A stretch of 34,547 bases of DNA from Streptomyces humidus (GTDB lineage: Bacteria; Actinomycetota; Actinomycetes; Streptomycetales; Streptomycetaceae). The stretch spans positions 1-34,547 of the forward strand of contig NZ_BMTL01000058.1 of NCBI RefSeq assembly GCF_014649655.1, written 5' to 3'. Under the pieces are notes generated by a model, which ran no database searches, was not told where the DNA came from, and saw only the letters and a list, made by a program, of their open reading frames with translations. Shown here piece by piece: positions 16,361 to 23,278 of the stretch (the first letter of the stretch is position 1; each line of letters begins with the position of its first letter). The translations under genes and the position numbers were made by a program.

Positions 16361-18964
16361 TCAGGCGGTCGTCAGGATCTCGACGTATCCGTCGGTCCCG
16401 TGCACGCGGATCCGCTGCCCGTCCTGGATCAGCCGGGTGGCCCGCTCCACGCCCACGACGGCCGGCAGGCCGTACTCCCGGGCGATCACGGCGCCGTGGG
16501 TCATCAGCCCGCCCACCTCCGTCACCAGGCCCGCGATGCCCACGAAGAGCGGCGACCAACTGGGGTCCGTGTGGGCCGTGACCAGGATGTCGCCCGCCTC
16601 CAGATCGGCCCGCGCCATGTCGAGGACGACGCGGGCCCTTCCTTCCACGGTCCCGGCGGACACCGGCAGGCCGCTCAGAGCGCCGGCCGGCACGTCGTCG
16701 CGCCGGTACGCCCCGCTGACGGCCTCGCCCTCGGACGTGAGCACCCGGGGCGGGGTGAGCGCGTGGTAGGACCGGAACGCTTCCTTGCGACGCCGGACCA
16801 GTTCGTCGTCCACCCGGTGCGAGCGCGCGACGTCGTGGAACTCCTGGAACGTGAGGTGGAAGACGTCCTCCCTGTCGCGGAGCACGCCGGCCCGCACCAG
16901 GCGTTCGGCCTCGCCCAGCAGGGCCTGCTTGTAGACGAAGTAGCGGCTGATGACGCCGTACTTGGGGTACTCGCGGTATCCGATGAAGGTGCGGAGCCGG
17001 TCGATCATCCGCTTGGCCTCGGCGGCCTTCGACTCCCCGTCCGGCAGGGTCCGCAGGCGTGACAGCACATCCTCTTCCTTCTCCCGTGCCTTCCGCAGCC
17101 CACGCTCGAACCGCTGCCCGGCCGCTCCCGGTCCGAAGTTGCGGACATGATCGAGGATGACCGGCAGGAGAGTGGCAGGACGCTCGCGCCACCGCGGCCT
17201 CGTGATGTCGATCTCGCCGACGCAGCGCATGCCGTACCGGTCGAGGTAGGCCTCGATGGCGTCGCGCGCCTCGGTCCCGCCCGGCAGCTTCGCCAACGCG
17301 TCGAGGAAGTCGTCGTCCTCGACGCCTTGCAGGAAGGCCACCACCTCCGGATGGGGGCGGATCACGTCCGCGACGTCGAGCGCCGCCAGTCCCATCTCCG
17401 AGGTGATGTTGCCGGGCGCGGACAGCGTGAGCGTGTCGGCCGCGTTCTTCTCGCCGAGCCACTCCCGCAGCGTGTCGTTGAGCCACCAGGTGGCCTCCAT
17501 GCCCGCCATGATCGCCTGCATGCTCTGCCGGTCGCCGAGCATCCGCCGGTGCTCCCCGAAGGCCTCGAGCAGGAAGTCGAACAGCGCCGGTCCGGTCTTC
17601 GTGCGGATGTCGCGCTTCAGGGCGGCGAGGGAGGCCTGGTTGCGTTCGACGAGTTCGGTGACGACGGCCGGGTCGGTCGCGATCGGCGCGGGTGCGCCGC
17701 CGGGCGGCGGCCCGACAGGATCCGCGTCGGGGAGCGACGGGAGGAATCCGTCACGGCTGAGGACCGTCTCCAGCGCGTCCCTGATCGCCGGATCGCCCTT
17801 CCCGACGAGGTCAAGGAGTGCGGCACGGCTCGCGGGCGAGGCCAGGCGCCGGGTGGCGTCGACGAACAGCCTCCCCCCGGCCTCCTGCATCGGCGCCATG
17901 GCCGTCAGCTGCCACACGGAGATCCCCAGGGTTCTCATGGGGTCGGTCATCATCTGCTGGTGCCCGACGGAGATGTAGACGTGGTTGTCCTGGTCGTCCG
18001 TCCCGGGGATGGGGAACAGCGTCGTGACCGGCCGGCTCTGGACGATCCGGAAGCCGTCGTCCGCCAGGCACCACTCGATGTCCTGCGGTCGGCCGAAGTG
18101 CGCCTCGATCCGTCGCCCGAGCCGCACCAGCCCCAGGACCTGCGCATCCGTCAGCGCAGGCGCCGCCTGCCGCGCCGGGTCGACCGCCACGTCCCGCGTA
18201 CCGCCGCCCGGCCGGGCATGAACGGCACGCAGCTTGACGGCGATCGCCCTGTCGACGATCTCGCCGTCTCGCACCTTGAAGACATCGGGGTTCATCAGCC
18301 CGGAGACCAGGGCCTCACCGAGGCCGAAGCCGGCGTCCACGGTGGCGACCTTCCGGTTGCCCGTGACGGGGTCGGACGTGAACAGGATGCCGGACGCCTG
18401 CGGGAAGACCATCCGCTGTACGACCACCGCCATACGGACCGTACGGTGGTCGATGCCGTTGCGCTGACGGTAGATCACCGCCCGCTCGGTGAACAGCGAG
18501 GCCCAGCACCGGCTGACGTGCCGGAGGACCGCCGTCGGCCCCACGACGTTCAGGTACGTGTCCTGCTGGCCGGCGAAGGAGGCCGTCGGCAGGTCCTCCG
18601 CCGTCGCGCTGGATCGCACGGCGCAGGCGGCGTGCTCACCGAGACCGGCGAGCGCGCCGGTGACGGCCGCCGCGAGGTCGCCGGGGACGGTGATCTCCTC
18701 GATGGTCCGACGGATCCGTGCGCTGAGCGTGCGGACCGTCTCCCGGTCGTCCGCGGTCAGGCGCGACAGCCGGTCGAGGTCGTCGTGCACCGACGGCGCT
18801 TCGGCCATGAGCCGCCGGAAGGCGTCCGTCGTCACGCAGAAGCCGTCCGGCACGCGGACGCCTTCGATCCGCGACAGCGCGCCCAGATGCGCGCCCTTGC
18901 CGCCGACGACCGCGATCCGATCGACGTCGACGTCCTGAAGTCCCAGCACGTACGGCCCGGTCAT
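16361..18964 (-). CDS. rph: Rifamycin phosphotransferase
   Basis: An 867-residue cytoplasmic enzyme, the exact normal size for Rph, which uses ATP to phosphorylate the ansa hydroxyl of rifamycins and so inactivates them. The N-terminal ATP-grasp domain starts MTGPYVLGLQDVDVDRIAVV and contains VGGKGAHLGALSRI, AVRSSATAEDLPTASFAGQ and IEWCLADDGFRIVQSRPVT. The central helical drug-binding region follows. The C-terminal swivelling domain carries the phosphoacceptor His (about H823) in GGLMTHGAVIAREYGLPAVVG. GGAGGT before the ATG at 18962-18964 fixes the start. A rifamycin-associated element lies about 210 bp upstream, which makes the assignment to rph rather than PEP synthase much firmer and implies rifamycin induction. 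Confidence 0.93.
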   Translation of the reverse strand: MTGPYVLGLQDVDVDRIAVVGGKGAHLGALSRIEGVRVPDGFCVTTDAFRRLMAEAPSVHDDLDRLSRLTADDRETVRTLSARIRRTIEEITVPGDLAAAVTGALAGLGEHAACAVRSSATAEDLPTASFAGQQDTYLNVVGPTAVLRHVSRCWASLFTERAVIYRQRNGIDHRTVRMAVVVQRMVFPQASGILFTSDPVTGNRKVATVDAGFGLGEALVSGLMNPDVFKVRDGEIVDRAIAVKLRAVHARPGGGTRDVAVDPARQAAPALTDAQVLGLVRLGRRIEAHFGRPQDIEWCLADDGFRIVQSRPVTTLFPIPGTDDQDNHVYISVGHQQMMTDPMRTLGISVWQLTAMAPMQEAGGRLFVDATRRLASPASRAALLDLVGKGDPAIRDALETVLSRDGFLPSLPDADPVGPPPGGAPAPIATDPAVVTELVERNQASLAALKRDIRTKTGPALFDFLLEAFGEHRRMLGDRQSMQAIMAGMEATWWLNDTLREWLGEKNAADTLTLSAPGNITSEMGLAALDVADVIRPHPEVVAFLQGVEDDDFLDALAKLPGGTEARDAIEAYLDRYGMRCVGEIDITRPRWRERPATLLPVILDHVRNFGPGAAGQRFERGLRKAREKEEDVLSRLRTLPDGESKAAEAKRMIDRLRTFIGYREYPKYGVISRYFVYKQALLGEAERLVRAGVLRDREDVFHLTFQEFHDVARSHRVDDELVRRRKEAFRSYHALTPPRVLTSEGEAVSGAYRRDDVPAGALSGLPVSAGTVEGRARVVLDMARADLEAGDILVTAHTDPSWSPLFVGIAGLVTEVGGLMTHGAVIAREYGLPAVVGVERATRLIQDGQRIRVHGTDGYVEILTTA

Positions 18965-19173
18965 CGCGGCACCTCCGAGGCAGCCGTGCCGCGCGGCCGC
19001 ACCGCACCGGCCGACCGCAGTGCCGGCGCGTTCCCGGGCGCTCGCCATCGCCCGGCCGGCCCCACCGCCGACCCGAGGTCACCGCGTCCCCCGTACCTCG
19101 ACAACGACACAAGCACGTCGCGCCCTCATTTCCGCAGGTTGTGGCCTTGGGCGACGATTCTGCGTCCTGACCT

Positions 19174-19192
19174 GGAGCTTGCGGCAAGCCCC
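19174..19192 (-). promoter_or_regulatory. Rifamycin-associated element (RAE)
   Basis: Read on the minus strand this is GGGGCTTGCCGCAAGCTCC, a 19-bp inverted repeat that matches the published RAE consensus (GGGGCTTGC-N-GCAAGGCCC) at all but two positions. RAEs lie upstream of rifamycin-inducible resistance genes in actinomycetes, and this one precedes rph on the correct strand. Confidence 0.88.
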
Positions 19193-19214
19193 CTGGCGCG
19201 CTATAAGTTGGGAG

Positions 19215-19240
19215 AGGCAAGGAGAGCGTTCTCCTTGCCT
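19215..19240 (-). terminator. Perfect 11-bp hairpin between kinase and rph
   Basis: AGGCAAGGAGA and TCTCCTTGCCT are exact complements around a four-base loop. It lies after the kinase stop (19314) and before the RAE, so it should insulate rph from upstream transcription. It has no clear U-tract. Confidence 0.6.
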
Positions 19241-19313
19241 TCGCTGTTTCCCGCCCCCAGCCCCCGCCTCGCCCTCCGCCGTCCTGGCGGGCGAGCAGCG
19301 CCAAGGTCCGCGC

Positions 19314-20171
19314 TCACGACCAGCGGTGGACGTCGAAGCCGTCGCGATCGAGCGTGGTCCTGATCCGGCCGAGCCACTCCGCACCCAGCTGACGTCCGTT
19401 CGGGAGCCGGTCGTCCCGGTCCCAGCGCCATGTGGTGATCATCGCCAGCACGAGGACCCGGCAGGCGCGCAGCATGTCCTCATCGGCAGTCGGCCGGTGC
19501 CCGCCGACTTCTTCCGGGGCATGGGCGAGATCGAATTCGACGGGTCCACGGCAACACGTCTCGAAGTCGATGAACAGCAACCCCTGCGGCGTGGCGAGCA
19601 GGTTGCCCGGGTGCGGCTCGCCGTGCAGCAGTTGCTCGTCGCCGCCGCGCTCGCCGATCACGCGGGTCAGGCCTCGTAACGTGTCGCCGAGCAGTTCCCG
19701 GTCCGCGTCTGCGAGTTCCGGGGTGCGGTCGCGGTTCGCCACGAGGCGTCGCGCCCGCTCGACCCGATCCGTGAAGTGCGGCGCCGGGACGTCGAGCCGG
19801 CGCATGCCGGCATGCAGCCGCTCGAGCGCGTCGGCGTAGTCGGCCGGTGAGACCTCGCGGGACGGCGCGGACTCGTAGTGGGTCCACAGCGTGACGACGA
19901 AGCCGTCGCGCTCATGAACGCGTGGCCCCGCCCGCGGATCGGGCACGGCCACCGGGCACCCGGACTCGGCGAGCCGCTGGGCGACGTCGAGCTCGAACCG
20001 GGCGGTCCGATGCGCGACAGGAGCCACCCGGGCCACGACGTCACAGGGCAGCAGACGCAGAGTGAGCTTGTTCGAGTCATGAAGAACCGTCACGTCGTCG
20101 GCTGCCAGGCCGAGCGATGCGGCGATCGATCTCGCCGCGGCCACCGCACGCACCACGTCCGACACCTGCAT
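19314..20171 (-). CDS. APH-family small-molecule kinase
   Basis: A 285-residue cytoplasmic kinase of the aminoglycoside phosphotransferase family. The catalytic loop is LLHGEPHPGNLL (Brenner motif, with Asp replaced by Glu in the H-G-E form also seen in many relatives), followed by the metal-binding FIDFETCCRGPVEFDLAH. The N-terminal lobe has VTVLHDSNKLTLRLLPCDVVARV, which supplies the nucleotide-binding strands. The family includes resistance enzymes and metabolic kinases acting on choline, homoserine or sugars; the sequence does not decide which. Its position beside rph makes a protective role plausible (inference). It ends before a perfect hairpin that separates it from rph. Confidence 0.82.
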   Translation of the reverse strand: MQVSDVVRAVAAARSIAASLGLAADDVTVLHDSNKLTLRLLPCDVVARVAPVAHRTARFELDVAQRLAESGCPVAVPDPRAGPRVHERDGFVVTLWTHYESAPSREVSPADYADALERLHAGMRRLDVPAPHFTDRVERARRLVANRDRTPELADADRELLGDTLRGLTRVIGERGGDEQLLHGEPHPGNLLATPQGLLFIDFETCCRGPVEFDLAHAPEEVGGHRPTADEDMLRACRVLVLAMITTWRWDRDDRLPNGRQLGAEWLGRIRTTLDRDGFDVHRWS

Positions 20172-20269
20172 CCTGCTGGCCTCCTTGCTCCCGTCGGACG
20201 GTCACCGCCGACCGGGCTCACTGTGACGTCGGTCTTCCGTGGCGCCGGACCCGCGGGTGGGCAACCGGC

Positions 20270-21124
20270 TCATACGTGGCCCTTGCCGTAGAAACGGACG
20301 TAGTCGATCGTCATCGTCGCGGGAGACGGGGTCGAGGCGTCGGGCGGGCCGGGCCAGTCGCCTCCGACGGCGACGTTGAGCAGCAGGTGCATGTCCTGCT
20401 CGAAGACCCAGTCGCGGGGTGCGGGCAGCTTCGAGGGAGTCAGGGTGAAGTACGGCTTTCCGTCCACGGACCAGGTGACGCGCTGCGGCTGCTTGTCCAC
20501 GGCATAGGTGTGGAACGCCTGCGAGGCGTCGGACGGGAGAGCGAGGGAACCGCCGATGCCGTTCTCGTTGAAGTAGGTCGGCCCGTGCGCGGTGCCGTAC
20601 ACGGTCCGCGGTTCCCCGCCGACCACCTCGCAGATGTCTATCTCACCCTGTTCGGGCCATTCGGCTCCGTCGTCGCCGAGCATCCAGATCGCCGGGAGCA
20701 GACCCGTGCCGGTGGGCAGCCTCGCGCGGACCTCCGCACGTCCGTGGGTGAGGGCGACCTTTCCCTCGGTGGTCAGACGGGCCGACGTCCAGGGGCAGAA
20801 CTCCCGCGTGTAGCAGGGCAGCCGGGAACCGCCGGGAGCCGGCCGGGCCGAGATCAGGAGATGACCCTCCCCGTCGAGGGCGGAGTTGGCCACGTCGTCC
20901 GTGTAGTACTGCAGTTCGTTGTTGCCCCACCCCTCGGCGTCCCGGTTCCCCGTTTCCGTCCTCCAGTACCGTTCCGACGGGCGGGTAGCCGCCTCTCCGT
21001 CGAACTCCGCCTGCCAGAAGGGCTTTTCCCGGTCCGAAGGGGAGGGTGCTTCTTCAGCGGAGCCACACCCCGACAGCAGTCCGCTCAGCGCCAGCACGAG
21101 TGCCAAAACGGTACGTCGGTTCAT
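20270..21124 (-). CDS. GH16 beta-glucanase lipoprotein
   Basis: A 284-residue surface lipoprotein. The signal peptide ends in the lipobox LLSGC, which would anchor the enzyme to the membrane. The GH16 jelly-roll covers the rest: NNELQYYTDDVANSALDGEG, GRAEVRARLPTGTGLLPAIW and the catalytic motif GEIDICEVVG, which supplies the nucleophile Glu, the assisting Asp and the acid/base Glu of the E-I-D-I-x-E type. The C-terminus has HLLLNVAVGGDWPGPPD and MTIDYVRFYG. This pattern is typical of laminarinase-like beta-1,3-glucanases. AGGGAG ahead of the ATG at 21122-21124 sets the start. It is divergent from the lipoprotein gene at 21321, with 196 bp between them. Confidence 0.9.
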   Translation of the reverse strand: MNRRTVLALVLALSGLLSGCGSAEEAPSPSDREKPFWQAEFDGEAATRPSERYWRTETGNRDAEGWGNNELQYYTDDVANSALDGEGHLLISARPAPGGSRLPCYTREFCPWTSARLTTEGKVALTHGRAEVRARLPTGTGLLPAIWMLGDDGAEWPEQGEIDICEVVGGEPRTVYGTAHGPTYFNENGIGGSLALPSDASQAFHTYAVDKQPQRVTWSVDGKPYFTLTPSKLPAPRDWVFEQDMHLLLNVAVGGDWPGPPDASTPSPATMTIDYVRFYGKGHV

Positions 21125-21320
21125 GCGCCGCTCCCTGAAAGATCCTGCGGAAGACGATAGTCGAGGACACCGGTGGCGATCCGGCACGGCCGACCCGCTC
21201 CGGGGGAGGCCGGCGCCTCCACAGCTCGCCACTGCGGCGCCGTCCCCTCGCACGCTCCATGGTGAATCGATGGAACCCCGGGCGGTGCGTCGCTCTCTGA
21301 CGTGTCGAAGGGGGACGCAC

Positions 21321-21956
21321 ATGAAGAAGGTCACGACCCGATACGCGCCGACGGTCGCGGTGGTGCTCGCCTGCTGCTGTCTGCCGCTGACCGCCTGCGG
21401 CACGGAACACCCCGGGGCGCGTGCGGCGGCCACGGCCGGACCCGGGGCGTCCGCGGCGGACGGGACGAGCGACGACGGCCGGGAAGACCTGCCCGACACC
21501 ACCTCTGACGACCAGGGGACGCTGCCCGACACGACTTCCGACGACCAGGGGACCTTGCCCGACACCACCTCTGACGACCAGGGGACGCTGCCCGACACGA
21601 CTTCCGACGACCAGGGGACCTTGCCCGACACCACCTCTGACGACAACGGGAGCGCGCCGGCGAACGGTCCGAACCGCTGGTTCCCGATGCTTCGTGAATT
21701 CCGCGCCTACCTCGCCACGAGCGTCACGAAGGCGGATGCCGCTCTCGCCGCCCACGTGACGAGCGTCCGGATCCGGGTGCCCGTCGGCAGTGCCCGCAGT
21801 GAGGCCGTCGTGCGGGTCGACTACGGTGTGGCGGAACAGGCGGAGGCGGACCGCACCGCCGGTGTCTTCGCCCACTGGCGGCGTTCGGTGTACGGCGATC
21901 ACGGCCACGTGGACGTCCTCGGCCCGGCGAAGACCACCGCCGAGAAGGACTGGTGA
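21321..21956 (+). CDS. Lipoprotein with tandem LPDTTSDDQGT repeats
   Basis: A 211-residue predicted lipoprotein of unknown function. The ATG at 21321 follows GGGGGA. The signal peptide ends in the lipobox LTAC. Residues 57-111 hold five copies of the 11-residue unit LPDTTSDDQGT, an acidic, Thr/Ser-rich flexible stalk that would lift the rest of the protein from the membrane. The C-terminal domain (about 115-211) begins NRWFPMLREFRAYLATSVTKAD and has strands such as VTSVRIRVPVGSARSEAVVRVDYG. I recognise no family for it. Its TGA overlaps an upstream in-frame GTG of the deaminase frame (21953), so the two genes may be cotranscribed. Confidence 0.8.
   Translation: MKKVTTRYAPTVAVVLACCCLPLTACGTEHPGARAAATAGPGASAADGTSDDGREDLPDTTSDDQGTLPDTTSDDQGTLPDTTSDDQGTLPDTTSDDQGTLPDTTSDDNGSAPANGPNRWFPMLREFRAYLATSVTKADAALAAHVTSVRIRVPVGSARSEAVVRVDYGVAEQAEADRTAGVFAHWRRSVYGDHGHVDVLGPAKTTAEKDW
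21489..21653. repeat. 33-bp coding tandem repeat (66-bp higher-order unit)
   Basis: Five in-frame 33-bp units encode LPDTTSDDQGT. At DNA level two versions alternate (ACCACCTCT and ACGACTTCC), so the true recent unit is 66 bp, present about two and a half times and nearly identical. Copy number is likely to vary between strains. Confidence 0.9.
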
Positions 21957-22027
21957 CCGACGCCGGCCTCGAGGCCGCCTCCGGATCAGCCGGTCCCCTT
22001 ACCCCGATGTCCGAGGAGAAGACGACC

Positions 22028-22489
22028 ATGCAGACCGCGCAGACCGCGCAGACCGCGCAGACCGCGCAGACCGCGCAGACCGCGGAGATGCAGCAAGTCG
22101 ACCACGACCTCGTCCAGGCCGCGGCGCATGTCGCTCGTACTCGCTGCCGGGGCGACAACCACACCATGGCGGCCGCGGCCCGTGCCCGGGACGGCCGGAT
22201 CGTCACCGCGGTGAACGCCTATCACTTCACGGGAGGCCCCTGCGCCGAGCTGGTCCTCATCGGCGCGGCAGCCTCCCAGGGGGTCTACGAACTGGACACG
22301 ATCGTCGCCGTCGGCGACCGCGACAGGGGCGTCGTCCCGCCGTGCGGCCGGTGCCGTCAGGTCCTTCTCGACTACTTTCCCGCGCTCAAGGTCATCGTCC
22401 GGGAAGGGGACGGCGTCCGCACCGCGCTCATCTCCGACCTGCTGCCCGCCGGCTACGTCTGGGCCGACCACCAGCTCGACGCCGAGTAG
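22028..22489 (+). CDS. Cytidine-deaminase-fold enzyme, blasticidin-S-deaminase-like
   Basis: A 153-residue zinc deaminase. The catalytic core is AVNAYHFTGGPCAELVLIG (zinc ligand C72, catalytic E74) and VPPCGRCRQVLLDYFPALK (zinc ligands C106, C109). The blocks YHFTGGPCAEL, IVAVGDRDRGV and LLPAGYVW resemble fungal blasticidin S deaminase (BSD) more than standard cytidine deaminase, so an aminopyrimidine-nucleoside antibiotic is a possible substrate (inference from family). GAGGAG nine bases before the ATG at 22028 fixes this start over an upstream GTG at 21953. The first 19 residues are six QTA repeats, a tail with no counterpart in BSD. It converges with the DUF5825 gene of the RiPP locus. Confidence 0.85.
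   Translation: MQTAQTAQTAQTAQTAQTAEMQQVDHDLVQAAAHVARTRCRGDNHTMAAAARARDGRIVTAVNAYHFTGGPCAELVLIGAAASQGVYELDTIVAVGDRDRGVVPPCGRCRQVLLDYFPALKVIVREGDGVRTALISDLLPAGYVWADHQLDAE
22031..22084. repeat. 9-bp microsatellite (six exact copies) in the deaminase N-terminus
   Basis: CAGACCGCG is repeated six times without a mismatch directly after the start codon and encodes (Gln-Thr-Ala)6. Gain or loss of units keeps frame, so this is a length-variable N-terminal tail. Confidence 0.95.
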
Positions 22490-22555
22490 CCCGCGCGGCC
22501 CCGGCACGAGCCGGCCCCGCCGACGGACGACAGGGTGCGACGGGGCTCGGGCGGC

Positions 22556-23215
22556 TCACACGGCCATGGCTTCCTGGAGCCAGCGGGAGACCCGGTAGGG
22601 CAGCCAGCACGCCAGGTCGCCGACGCGCAGGACCAGGTGTTCGGCCGTGAACTCCTCGAGGACGTCGGCCGGTACGTCGGAGTGGTGCGTGCCCGGGGAG
22701 AGCAGGGCGATCGCCTCACTGTAGCGGGGCTCCTCGGCGGTGAAGCGGCGCAGGTCCCCCCAGCGGCGGTCCCTGATCTGGACGAAGCCCGGCCCCTGAC
22801 GCCAGACCAGTTTGCACAGGTAGTGCCGGGTCCGCCAGGCGTGCAGCGCTTCCTCGGCCCCGTCGAGCCCGGTGAGGGTCCGGGGCGGCTGGAGGTGGGA
22901 CAGCACCTTCCACTGGTGGGTGGACTCCTGCGGTGACAGACGAAGGTCCCAGTCGACGGAGACGGCGCGTGCGGTGAGGTCGCGCACCAGACACAGCCGG
23001 TCCACGACTCCGCGATGGGCCGCGGCATCGTCGCTGGACAGGTCGACGACGGCGTCCAGTTCGGCATGGCGTACGCCCAGGTCCCACAGCTGGTCGACCT
23101 GCGGGGCCCGAGGGGTCACCGGGATGGTCCCCAGCGACATGCCCGGCAGGTCACGGGCCTGCGGGTCGAGGTCGCGCCAGGCTCTGACGGTGACGCTCGG
23201 TGCGGTGGCTGTCAT
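22556..23215 (-). CDS. DUF5825-type partner of RiPP radical SAM enzyme
   Basis: A 219-residue soluble protein, last gene of the RiPP operon, 63 bp after the radical SAM gene. GAAGGA ahead of the ATG at 23213-23215 sets the start. Features include ELDAVVDLSSDDAAAHRGVV, VDWDLRLSPQ, a central HYLCKLVWRQGPGFVQIRDRR and a C-terminal WLPYRVSRWLQEA. I place it in the DUF5825 group, whose members I recall next to RiPP-maturing cobalamin radical SAM enzymes in actinomycetes; no function is established. It has no signal peptide and no obvious catalytic motif. A role in binding the precursor or stabilising the radical SAM enzyme is my inference. Confidence 0.75.
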   Translation of the reverse strand: MTATAPSVTVRAWRDLDPQARDLPGMSLGTIPVTPRAPQVDQLWDLGVRHAELDAVVDLSSDDAAAHRGVVDRLCLVRDLTARAVSVDWDLRLSPQESTHQWKVLSHLQPPRTLTGLDGAEEALHAWRTRHYLCKLVWRQGPGFVQIRDRRWGDLRRFTAEEPRYSEAIALLSPGTHHSDVPADVLEEFTAEHLVLRVGDLACWLPYRVSRWLQEAMAV

Positions 23216-23278
23216 GTGCGATCCTTCGTCGAGGTCGTGGAGCCGGCCGGGCGGACGGAGGGCGGGGGAAGGCGGCGC

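Noticed and set aside
16361..18964. Phosphoenolpyruvate synthase as the identity of this gene
   Set aside because: Domain order and the 867-residue length match rifamycin phosphotransferase, and an RAE lies upstream.
17147..19363. 738-residue plus-strand open frame over rph
   Set aside because: Antisense shadow of rph; composition is unlike a protein and the real gene has all family motifs.
21487..21660. Possible CRISPR array
   Set aside because: The direct repeats are contiguous, in frame and have no spacers; they encode a protein stalk.
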